Source: Lactobacillus hominis DSM 23910 = CRBIP 24.179 (GTDB lineage: Bacteria; Bacillota; Bacilli; Lactobacillales; Lactobacillaceae). Taken from it: a stretch of 64,000 nucleotides of DNA. This document shows, piece by piece, positions 56,922 to 64,000 of the stretch (position 1 is its first letter; every line of letters starts with the position of its first letter). The position numbers were made by a program, and so were the translations under genes. The notes under the pieces are model-generated. The model was not told where the DNA came from. It worked only from the letters and a program-made list of their open reading frames with translations, and did no database searches. The stretch spans positions 1 to 64,000 of the forward strand of contig NZ_CAKE01000001.1 in NCBI RefSeq assembly GCF_000296835.1, written 5' to 3'.

Positions 56922-58106
56922 GTGCGAGAAAAATTAAAATATTTAGATTATTCGATACTCATACCTTATTTAGTTCTTTGTCTATTAGGCGTGATCATGA
57001 TTTATTCCGCTAGTTCCGACATATTGCTAGTGAATGGCTTTAAGCCCGATGTCTATATGAAAAGACAAATTTTATATTTTTTGGCTGCTTTTGTGGTTTT
57101 TGGTATACCGACATTTGCAATGAAACTAGGTATTTTCAAAAATAAGAAATTTGTGCTTGGCTTTTTAGCGATTTCATTTTTAATGCTTTTGTTTTTAGTA
57201 GCCTTAAAAATCATTAGTCATGGTCGAGCTGCGGTTAATGGAGCGGTAGGTTGGATAAATTTGGGATTTATTAATATTCAACCAGTAGAAATTGCTAAAT
57301 TATCTTTAGTACTATATTTAGCTTATGTTTTAGCCAGAAGAGATGGTAAATTTGTTCCCGGGCATATCTGGGAAAACCTGTCAGGTCCAACTATCATTTC
57401 TTTTTTCATGATTGGTTTAGTAATTATTGAGCCAGATTTTGGTGGATCGGCAATTTTATTCATGATCGTGTTTGTTATGTATAGTGTTTCTGGCATTCCT
57501 ACAAAATTAGCTATAAAGTGGTTAGTTGCTTTATTTGTAGCAATTGTTCTTTTAATGGTAGTTTTGTTAGTGTGGTCACCTGATTTTATTAAAAATTCCT
57601 ATCAATTCCAGCGCTTGCTTGCTTTTGTACATCCCTTCAAGCTAGAACGAACTGGTGGCGCACAATTGGTAAATTCTTACTATGCTATTCATAATGGTGG
57701 ATTATTTGGTGTAGGCTTAGGAAACTCAATGCAAAAAAGAGGTTATTTGCCTGAACCATATACTGACTTTATTTTGTCCATTGTTGCCGAAGAGCTAGGC
57801 GTTATCGGAGCAATAGTACTGGTCACTTTAATTTTCTTCTTGATTTGGAGAATTATGGAAGTGGGAGTTCATGCGATGTCTCAGTTTAACGCTTTAGTAT
57901 GTTTTGGCGTTGCCACGATGCTTTTTACAGAAACTTTATTTAATGTTGGAGCAGTTTTGGGATTATTGCCAATTACAGGGGTTACGCTGCCGTTTATTTC
58001 ATATGGTGGTTCGTCTTTAATTGTCTTGACTGCTGCTTTAGGTATTGTTTTGAATATTTCAGCTAATGAAAAAAGAAAATTACAAGAAAGTAGAAGAGTA
58101 ATTTAA
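56922..58106 (+). CDS. ftsW: FtsW, SEDS glycosyltransferase of the divisome
   Basis: This 394-residue polytopic SEDS protein works with PBP2B to make septal peptidoglycan. Signatures are AVGWINLGFINIQPVEIAKL, EPDFGGSAILF with the conserved Asp, NGGLFGVGLGNSMQKRGYLPEPYTD (about 260-285, split by short gaps) and LPITGVTLPFISYGGSSL. The start is GTG behind AAGGAG. It is called FtsW since the other SEDS gene (1183) lies with mbl. It is 20 kb from the rest of the division cluster, as usual in lactobacilli. Confidence 0.93.
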   Translation: MREKLKYLDYSILIPYLVLCLLGVIMIYSASSDILLVNGFKPDVYMKRQILYFLAAFVVFGIPTFAMKLGIFKNKKFVLGFLAISFLMLLFLVALKIISHGRAAVNGAVGWINLGFINIQPVEIAKLSLVLYLAYVLARRDGKFVPGHIWENLSGPTIISFFMIGLVIIEPDFGGSAILFMIVFVMYSVSGIPTKLAIKWLVALFVAIVLLMVVLLVWSPDFIKNSYQFQRLLAFVHPFKLERTGGAQLVNSYYAIHNGGLFGVGLGNSMQKRGYLPEPYTDFILSIVAEELGVIGAIVLVTLIFFLIWRIMEVGVHAMSQFNALVCFGVATMLFTETLFNVGAVLGLLPITGVTLPFISYGGSSLIVLTAALGIVLNISANEKRKLQESRRVI

Positions 58107-58441
58107 TGGGATTAGTATTTGATGATAAAAAATCTGAAAAAATCCAAAATCGCAGAGGTTTGATTATTTGGCTCTATCAAAGTAGGGATCAATACAAATT
58201 GCGTCCTTATGGCGATATAGTTTATTTTTCTCAAAAAAATAAATATGTAATGATGTACATTCCCGCGGATAAAAAAGAAGAGACAATTAACGAGTTGAAA
58301 AAGCAGCGCTTTGTTAAATATGTTGAAGAATCACGCCACAGCGACCTTGATTTTAGCGATGAGCATGAAGAAAAAATAATGAATGAATTAAAGGTAGCTG
58401 CCGAAAAAATTATTGCAGAAAATGAGGATTATAAAGTATGA
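58106..58441 (+). CDS. YlbG family protein (DUF2129)
   Basis: This 111-residue soluble protein has the YlbG pattern (RRGLIIWLYQSRDQYKLRPYGDIVYFSQKNKYVMMYI). Family of unknown function, conserved before rsmD in Firmicutes. One-base overlap with ftsW and four-base overlap with rsmD. Confidence 0.88.
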   Translation: MGLVFDDKKSEKIQNRRGLIIWLYQSRDQYKLRPYGDIVYFSQKNKYVMMYIPADKKEETINELKKQRFVKYVEESRHSDLDFSDEHEEKIMNELKVAAEKIIAENEDYKV

Positions 58442-58986
58442 GAATTATTTCTGGTAAATATGCAAAAAGAAATTTATATACTTTAAAAAGCAATTCTACT
58501 CGTCCAACAAGCGATAAAGTAAAAGAGTCTGTTTTTAATTCATTGGGACAATTCTTTTCAGGCGGTAATGTTTTAGATCTTTATGCAGGTAGTGGTGCTT
58601 TAGGCATTGAAGCTGTGTCGCGTGGCTATGATCATGCTTATTTAGTGGACATTAACTCTCAAGCCTGCAATATTATCAAGAAAAATGTGGCTCTGACAAA
58701 AGAAAAAGATAGGTTTAATGTCATTAGAAATAGCGATTTTAAGGCTTTAAAGATTTTTGAAACTCAAACAATAAAATTTGATTTGGTCTTTTTAGATCCG
58801 CCATATGCAAAAGAAAAAATTGTTAAAGTAATGAATACTTTGCTGAAATATGATTTGTTAAATGACCACGCTTTGGTAGTGGCAGAAACAGATCAGCATA
58901 CTGAACTTCCAGAAGTAGATGGTTTTATTTTAAATAAGGATCATCATTTGGGACGAACAAAAGTTAAGGTATATGAAAGGCAGTAA
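58438..58986 (+). CDS. rsmD: RsmD, 16S rRNA m2G966 methyltransferase
   Basis: This 182-residue SAM methyltransferase starts MRIISGKYAKRNLYT. SAM motif VLDLYAGSGALGIEAVSRG and catalytic DPPY motif (VFLDPPYAKEKI) are present. It methylates G966 of 16S rRNA (E. coli numbering). Overlaps ylbG; coaD follows 1 base after its stop. Confidence 0.95.
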   Translation: MRIISGKYAKRNLYTLKSNSTRPTSDKVKESVFNSLGQFFSGGNVLDLYAGSGALGIEAVSRGYDHAYLVDINSQACNIIKKNVALTKEKDRFNVIRNSDFKALKIFETQTIKFDLVFLDPPYAKEKIVKVMNTLLKYDLLNDHALVVAETDQHTELPEVDGFILNKDHHLGRTKVKVYERQ

Positions 58987-58987
58987 A

Positions 58988-59482
58988 ATGGTTAAGGCGA
59001 TATTTCCAGGGAGTTTTGATCCGATTACTAATGGTCATGTAGAAACTATTCAAACGGCATCTAAAATGTTTAATAAGGTTTATGTAGTGATTATGACCAA
59101 CACTAGCAAAAAATATCTTTTTGATGAAGATGAACGATTTAAATTAGCGCAAGATGTTTTTAGCGATTATGAAAATGTTGAAGTAATTGCCAGACCAACT
59201 GATCTAGCTGTCAATGTTGCTAAAGATTTAGGTGCGCAAATAATTGTTCGCGGATTACGCAATGATGCTGATTTTAATTACGAACGCGAAATTGCAGCGA
59301 TCAATAAAACTTTGGCTCCAAATTTGAATACAGTTTTGCTTTTAACTAGTCCTGAGAATTCCTTTATTTCTTCTAGTATGATCAAGGAAACTGCGACTTT
59401 TGGTGGGGATGTTTCTCATTTAGTGCCTAGGGAAGTTGCTCAAGCTTTAAAAATAAAAATGGAGTCAAAGTATGACGCATAA
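58988..59482 (+). CDS. coaD: Phosphopantetheine adenylyltransferase
   Basis: This 164-residue enzyme makes dephospho-CoA. The T/HxGH motif is FPGSFDPITNGHVE and the C-terminal ISSxxIKE motif reads FISSSMIKE. I take ATG 58988 as the start, as GAAAGG precedes it properly and MVKAIFPGSFDP is the normal N-terminus; an in-frame ATG at 58973 lies inside rsmD. It overlaps the next gene by 11 bases. Confidence 0.95.
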   Translation: MVKAIFPGSFDPITNGHVETIQTASKMFNKVYVVIMTNTSKKYLFDEDERFKLAQDVFSDYENVEVIARPTDLAVNVAKDLGAQIIVRGLRNDADFNYEREIAAINKTLAPNLNTVLLLTSPENSFISSSMIKETATFGGDVSHLVPREVAQALKIKMESKYDA

Positions 59483-60503
59483 TAAAAAAAGCAATAAGTT
59501 ACGATATTGGCTAATTGGGGTAGCCATTTTTTTGGCTTTAACTATTTTTTGTGTTTGGCCGACTAAGTACTATATTGAAGCCCCAGGTGAAACTGCCTCT
59601 TTGAGTCAATATGTAAAATTGGGCAAACAATCAGGTAGAAAGAATTTTTACTTGGTTACAGTTTCTGAAAGACCAGCGGTAATGATCGATTATTTGACAT
59701 CATATCTAAGACCTTTTGATAGCAGATATACGGCCCAAGAATTGATGGGAAATTCGACTAGTCAAGAATACGATCAAATGCAGGAATATTATATGCAAAC
59801 TAGCCAAAATAATGCGATATATTATGCTGCCAAAAAAGCTAAAGTACCTGTAAAGCAGCGTTATCTCGGTGTTTATGTGATGTCGATAATGTCTAATTCA
59901 AATTTTAAAAATAAGCTTAAAGTTGGTGATACAGTAACTAGTGTCAATAACGTAAAGTTTAAGTCAACGCAAGAATTAATGAATTATGTTAATCATCTGG
60001 GGCCTAATTCTAAAGTTACGCTTTCAGTTTTAAGAAAGGGACAAAAAAAGACTTATACTGCTAAGACAGTTTCTTTAAAAGGTACTAAACGCAGTGGAAT
60101 TGGAATTAGTCTAGTTGACCGTACCGAAGTTGTTACGGATCCTAAGATAAAGATTGATGCTGGCGATATTGGGGGTCCTTCTGCAGGATTAATGTTTAGC
60201 TTAGAGTGTTATCAATTATTTACTAAAAAAACGCTGAGTAATCAAAAAGTTGCCGGTACTGGTACGATTGATGAAAAAGGTCACGTTGGTATAATTGGTG
60301 GTATTGAGAAAAAAGTTGTTTCTGCTGATAAATCTGGGATGAAAATATTTTTTGCTCCGACTGATCAACCTGATGGCGTAAAAAAATCAGATACTAATTA
60401 TGAGCAAGCTAAGCAAACTGCCAAAAAGATTCATTCAAAAATGAAGATTGTTCCAGTTTCTAATTTTGCAGACGCATTAAATTATTTACAACATCATAAT
60501 TGA
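59472..60503 (+). CDS. ylbL: YlbL/SepM family PDZ-Lon membrane protease
   Basis: This 343-residue protein has an N-terminal membrane span (residues 12-30), a PDZ domain (YLGVYVMSIMSNSNFKNKLK to LSVLRKGQKKTYT, about 132-205) and a C-terminal Lon-type serine protease domain. The catalytic Ser lies in GGPSAGLMF and the Lys in the following EKKVVSADKSG region. The best-known relative, SepM of streptococci, trims the competence pheromone. Here the role is unknown. It precedes comEA and comEC. Confidence 0.9.
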   Translation: MTHNKKSNKLRYWLIGVAIFLALTIFCVWPTKYYIEAPGETASLSQYVKLGKQSGRKNFYLVTVSERPAVMIDYLTSYLRPFDSRYTAQELMGNSTSQEYDQMQEYYMQTSQNNAIYYAAKKAKVPVKQRYLGVYVMSIMSNSNFKNKLKVGDTVTSVNNVKFKSTQELMNYVNHLGPNSKVTLSVLRKGQKKTYTAKTVSLKGTKRSGIGISLVDRTEVVTDPKIKIDAGDIGGPSAGLMFSLECYQLFTKKTLSNQKVAGTGTIDEKGHVGIIGGIEKKVVSADKSGMKIFFAPTDQPDGVKKSDTNYEQAKQTAKKIHSKMKIVPVSNFADALNYLQHHN

Positions 60504-60507
60504 AATT

Positions 60508-60531
60508 AAAGAGGTGAAAGCCTCTTTTTTT
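60508..60531 (+). terminator. Terminator after ylbL
   Basis: Stem AAAGAGG / CCTCTTT (60508-60514 and 60521-60527) with T run. Confidence 0.8.
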
Positions 60532-60578
60532 AGATAGAAATACCTCTTTTTCGTGTAATAAAGAATGAGGTGTTTTAA

Positions 60579-61250
60579 ATGATATTAGAAAAAATCAAAG
60601 AAATTTGGGAAGAAAAAAAGATATATGTTATTGCAGCTATTGGCGTGCTAGGCGTTATTGGTTTTTATTTTCATAGTCAAGGAGAAAAAGTTGATAATAG
60701 CGAAGTATTGAATTCTCAAGTTCAATCAGGCAAGACAAGTGAAAATACTAATCAATCAAGCGAATCTACTAACTTTCAGCAGTCTGTAAAATCTAATAAG
60801 GTTACGGTTGATATTTCTGGCGCAGTCAAGCATGGTGGCGTTTATACTTTGAAAAATGGTGCGCGTTTGAATGACCTAATTGAAGCAGCAGGTGGTTTAG
60901 AAAAAAGAGCTCAAATTAAAGCAATTAACCGCGCTCAACTATTAAAAGACCAGGATCAAATTTATGTGCCTTATGAAGGAGAAAAAGTTGATTTACCAAA
61001 TACTCAAATGAATTCTTCTTCAAGTCAGGATGCGGCTAGTTCAAGTAGTCAAAGCGGCGAACAAGTCCATTTAAATAGCGCTACGGTAGCTGATTTACAA
61101 AAATTAAATGGAATTGGAGAAAAAAGAGCGGAGCAAATTATCCAATTTCGTGATCAAAATGGTGGTTTTAAACAAATAGAGGATTTAACCAAAGTTAGCG
61201 GAATTGGAGAAAAGACTTTTGAAAAACTCAAGCCACAATTGGCTCTCTAA
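60579..61250 (+). CDS. comEA: ComEA, DNA-binding receptor for transformation
   Basis: This 223-residue protein has an N-terminal span (about residues 15-28), a Ser/Asn-rich linker, a SLBB domain (VTVDISGAVKHGGVYTLKNG, about 70-140), a Ser-rich stretch, then two helix-hairpin-helix motifs (ADLQKLNGIGEKRAEQIIQF and DLTKVSGIGEKTFEKLKPQL). This is the complete ComEA layout; it would bind DNA outside the membrane and pass it to ComEC. It overlaps comEC. Confidence 0.93.
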   Translation: MILEKIKEIWEEKKIYVIAAIGVLGVIGFYFHSQGEKVDNSEVLNSQVQSGKTSENTNQSSESTNFQQSVKSNKVTVDISGAVKHGGVYTLKNGARLNDLIEAAGGLEKRAQIKAINRAQLLKDQDQIYVPYEGEKVDLPNTQMNSSSSQDAASSSSQSGEQVHLNSATVADLQKLNGIGEKRAEQIIQFRDQNGGFKQIEDLTKVSGIGEKTFEKLKPQLAL

Positions 61251-63492
61251 TTGTTTGAATCCAGGCTTTTTACTTTTAGTAGGTCTTGAATTAGTTGCAT
61301 TATCTTTTACTATTTTTCAGGCAAATAAATTTAGTCAGTTAATCGTATGTCTTTTAATTTTTGGCTATCTGCTGACACTTTTATATTTTAAATATAAAAA
61401 ACAGTTGAAGGTATTTTTAGCGATACTGGTTATTTTTGTAGGCTATTTTTTATTAGCGAAAAAAGGTCCGGATCAGCCCAATCTAAATCAACCACTAATT
61501 ATTTATCCGGATCAGGTAAAGATAAATGATGATTTTTTATCTGGACAGGGGAAAATTGGCAAGCAGCCAGTTTCTCTGGCTTTTAAAATACGTGAGAACG
61601 AAGCAAATGCTTTAAAAGACGATCAAATTTTGATTTTGCATAATGTGCAAGCAGATATTCAAGAAATAGATGGACCCACGACGCCGGGACAATTTAATTT
61701 TAAGAAATATAATCAAGGCAAAGATATTTATTGGCAGTTAAAAATTAAGAATTATCAAGCCATGATCAAAAAGCCAAATTTTAGTGAGCAAATACATATC
61801 TTAAGGTCGAAAATTCAAAATTATTTTGCTCAATTTCCACAAAATGTAAGATTCTTAGCAAGTGAAATGATTCTAGCGCAAAATCCGACAGATGAAACAA
61901 AAACCATTTTAGAAAACTATCGCGACTTGGGTGTAATTCATCTATTGAGTATTTCTGGACTACATGTAGGACTTTATACAATAGTCATTGCAGCTTTTTG
62001 TACACTGCTTAAACGTACAGAAGTTGAAACTGTAATAATTTGCAGTATTTTTTTGTTAATTGAAGTACTTTTGTCAGATTTTCAGCCTGGATTTGTTAGA
62101 GCTAGTTTAAGCTATATTTTGGCTAGCTTCTTTAACTTGAAGAAAATTCCATTAGCAGCAGGGGATCGATTAGGATTGGCGGTATTAATTCATCTGCTTA
62201 TTAAGCCTAAGCTATTTTTTAGTTCAGGTGCGATTTTGTCTTATTTACTGGTCTTTGGCTTAGAGTTAACCAATAATTTAAGCAAGTTAAGGCAAAATAT
62301 AAAATTAAATTTATTGATTAATCCGGTTTTGCTTTTTAGTTTTTATCGCATTAATATTTTGACGATTTTGTACAATATGATAATTGTGCCGGTTTTTAAT
62401 TATGTGTTATTGCCGTTAACTTTTATTGCAATCACGTTAGGCAAGTTTCTACCATCAATAGTTGATATGATAGAAAAATTGTTTTTATTTATAATGAGAA
62501 TAATTGAAATGATTGCAAATACCAAATTAGGGATGCTGACTTTTGGTCAATTAAAGTGGTGGCAGGCGATTTTCCTGCTTTTAGTTACAGTTGTTAGTAT
62601 TTTACTGCCATCATTAGAATTAACAAAGCTAAGGTTGAAATATTGGGTGGTAGTTAGTTACTTGATAATCTTTATTCAGATTCATTTTCCTTTATATGGA
62701 CAAGTAACTTTCATCGATGTAGGACAGGGCGATAGTATTTTAATTACGACACCTTTTAAACGTAAAGCTTATTTAATTGATACAGGCGGAAAAGTTAGTT
62801 TCGGTAAGAAAAAATCTCAACCGCAAGTTAATCGTATTACTTTACCATTTTTGTACAGTCAAGGAATTGATCATTTAGATGGAATATTTTTATCGCATCA
62901 AGATGCGGATCATGTAGGAGATTTAGGACCTTTACTTGATCAAATTAAAGTGAAAAAATTATATTTTGCAAAAGGACTAACAGATAATCCATCTTTTAGA
63001 AAAAGAATTGCCAATCATACTAATCAAATAAAGCTAGTCCCGCTTCTTGCTAATGATCAAGTCAAAGAGGGGGGACTAGTTTTCAATGTTGTTTATCCGT
63101 TTCAACCAGGTCTTGGTAAAAATGAAGATTCATTGTCTTTGTATTTTGAAATTGCACATAAGAAGTGGCTTTTTACTGGGGACTTAGACCGAAATGGTGA
63201 AAGAAAAATTATGGAGCATTATGGTCTTAAAGTAGATTATTTTAAATTGGGACATCATGGAAGTAAAACTGCTACTGATCCTGAATTTATGAAAAAGCTT
63301 ACTCCTGAATTGGTTTTTATTTCTTCTGGGAGAAATAATCGTTTCGGACATCCCCATCCAGAAACGTTGCAAACCTTGCAAGCACTTAATATCCCTGCCT
63401 TAAATACACAAGATAGTGGTACAATTACATGGACATACTCGAAATTTGGACCAAGTAAATTTACTACATTTTTATCAAGGAAAAATAAATGA
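61219..63492 (+). CDS. comEC: ComEC, DNA uptake channel
   Basis: This protein has about ten membrane spans with a competence domain (ISGLHVGLYTIVIAAF) and a C-terminal metallo-beta-lactamase domain (FIDVGQGDSILI; metal motif HQDADHVGD; FTGDLD; KLGHHGSK; SGRNNRFGHPHPE). The full set of domains looks intact. TTG 61219 with GGAG 9 bases before is my start (757 residues); TTG 61204 is an alternative. It overlaps comEA by 32 bases, so translation is coupled. holA overlaps its end by 4 bases. Confidence 0.92.
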   Translation: MKNSSHNWLSNCLNPGFLLLVGLELVALSFTIFQANKFSQLIVCLLIFGYLLTLLYFKYKKQLKVFLAILVIFVGYFLLAKKGPDQPNLNQPLIIYPDQVKINDDFLSGQGKIGKQPVSLAFKIRENEANALKDDQILILHNVQADIQEIDGPTTPGQFNFKKYNQGKDIYWQLKIKNYQAMIKKPNFSEQIHILRSKIQNYFAQFPQNVRFLASEMILAQNPTDETKTILENYRDLGVIHLLSISGLHVGLYTIVIAAFCTLLKRTEVETVIICSIFLLIEVLLSDFQPGFVRASLSYILASFFNLKKIPLAAGDRLGLAVLIHLLIKPKLFFSSGAILSYLLVFGLELTNNLSKLRQNIKLNLLINPVLLFSFYRINILTILYNMIIVPVFNYVLLPLTFIAITLGKFLPSIVDMIEKLFLFIMRIIEMIANTKLGMLTFGQLKWWQAIFLLLVTVVSILLPSLELTKLRLKYWVVVSYLIIFIQIHFPLYGQVTFIDVGQGDSILITTPFKRKAYLIDTGGKVSFGKKKSQPQVNRITLPFLYSQGIDHLDGIFLSHQDADHVGDLGPLLDQIKVKKLYFAKGLTDNPSFRKRIANHTNQIKLVPLLANDQVKEGGLVFNVVYPFQPGLGKNEDSLSLYFEIAHKKWLFTGDLDRNGERKIMEHYGLKVDYFKLGHHGSKTATDPEFMKKLTPELVFISSGRNNRFGHPHPETLQTLQALNIPALNTQDSGTITWTYSKFGPSKFTTFLSRKNK

Positions 63493-64000
63493 ATATCTTA
63501 TCATTATTTAAACAATCTAATTCTAAAATTCCGCAAACTTTAATTTTGGGAGAAGATGCTTTTTTAAATGACTATTTAGCTCGAAAATTTGTAGCTCAAG
63601 AGCAATTTAAAGATTTCGAACATATCACTCTTGATTGCAGCGAAGATGGGTTAGATGAATTAATGGCTAATTTAACTGAATCTTCTCTTTTTGATAATCA
63701 AAAAATTATTATTGCAAAAAATCCTTTCTTTTTAACTGCGAAAGTTGCAGCTAAATATAAAAAAGATATTGAAAAGCTACAAGTAATTATTGAGCATTTA
63801 AATGAAATAGAAAATATTGTAGTTTTTGTTGCAAATTATGAGAATATTGATCGCAGAAAAAAGATTAGTAAGGCTTTAATGAAACAAGTTAACGTCGTTG
63901 AAACCAAGTTAAAACCTTATGAAATTAGTGGCTTTTTAAAGGCATTGATTAAACAAGAAGGCTATACAATTACTAATCAAGCCTTGCAAATGTTAATCCA
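63489..64000 (+). CDS. holA: HolA, DNA polymerase III delta subunit (3' end outside window)
   Basis: The first 170 residues of the clamp-loader delta subunit, YqeN/HolA type. The N-terminus MNILSLFKQSNSKIPQTLILGEDAFLND and the segment SLFDNQKIIIAKNPFFLTAK match the family; a full protein is about 320-340 residues. The ATG overlaps the comEC stop (ATGA). It continues past the right end, so it is not broken. The comEA-comEC-holA order is normal in Firmicutes. Confidence 0.92.
   Translation, partial: MNILSLFKQSNSKIPQTLILGEDAFLNDYLARKFVAQEQFKDFEHITLDCSEDGLDELMANLTESSLFDNQKIIIAKNPFFLTAKVAAKYKKDIEKLQVIIEHLNEIENIVVFVANYENIDRRKKISKALMKQVNVVETKLKPYEISGFLKALIKQEGYTITNQALQMLI

Noticed and set aside
60535-60578. 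Second imperfect inverted repeat (ACCTC / GAGGT) before comEA
   Set aside because: The arms are only five bases and the right arm overlaps the comEA ribosome site; not enough for a regulatory claim.

Overview
This is a low-GC Gram-positive chromosome segment, almost certainly a Lactobacillus of the acidophilus / gasseri-johnsonii type. The base composition is AT-rich. Shine-Dalgarno sites are strong (AGGAGG-like), and TTG and GTG starts are common. Gene order is typical of lactobacilli: mbl-epuA-yidD-DUF2969-rodA, rpsD facing ezrA-nifS-thiI, valS-folC-HAD-radC-mreBCD, a dcw cluster from mraZ to divIVA-ileS, nifS-DUF1831-mnmA, rpoY-rnjA, and ftsW-ylbG-rsmD-coaD-ylbL-comEA-comEC-holA. I see no insertion sequence, prophage, tRNA, rRNA or CRISPR array. 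Species assignment is inference.

Layout. 1-2.4 kb: 3' end of an mbl/mreB-type gene, small envelope genes and rodA. 2.6-7.5 kb: an accessory block of three Rgg-like regulators around two zinc-ribbon membrane proteins. 7.5-11.2 kb (minus strand): a universal stress protein, a small membrane protein, 6S RNA, rarA, yueI and rpsD with its structured leader. 11.4-16.4 kb: ezrA, a cysteine desulfurase/ThiI pair and rsuA. 16.5-24.5 kb: T-box(Val)-valS-folC-HAD-radC and mreBCD. 24.5-38.7 kb: a minus-strand DUF4044 peptide, DUF3397, then the division and wall cluster mraZ, rsmH, ftsL, pbp2B, mraY, murD, murG, divIB, ftsA, ftsZ, sepF, yggT, ylmH, divIVA. 38.8-43.6 kb: T-box(Ile)-ileS, a divergent cold-shock-like protein, a NUDIX hydrolase, a small membrane protein and mtnN. 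43.7-50.3 kb: a second cysteine desulfurase with DUF1831 and mnmA, a histidine phosphatase, a TPR protein and recD2. 50.3-50.8 kb: a broken PTS EIIC remnant. 50.8-54.7 kb (minus strand): a lipid kinase, rnjA-rpoY and def, plus a candidate plus-strand small RNA. 54.8-64 kb: typA, ftsW, ylbG, rsmD, coaD, ylbL, comEA, comEC and the start of holA.

The main theme is growth and division of a rod-shaped cell: elongasome (Mbl, MreBCD, RodA), divisome (FtsL, PBP2B, DivIB, FtsA, FtsZ, SepF, EzrA, DivIVA, FtsW) and lipid II synthesis (MraY, MurD, MurG). tRNA charging and modification (ValS, IleS, ThiI, MnmA) is interleaved with it. RNA-level control is prominent: two T-boxes whose specifier codons can be read (GTA for Val, ATC for Ile), an S4 leader, 6S RNA, MraZ boxes, and terminator-type leaders.

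The least explained parts are the Rgg/zinc-ribbon block (with a G8 tract inside one regulator), the ~90-nt RNA at 54.0 kb, the hairpin leader of rpoY-rnjA, and a terminator hairpin in the typA leader.
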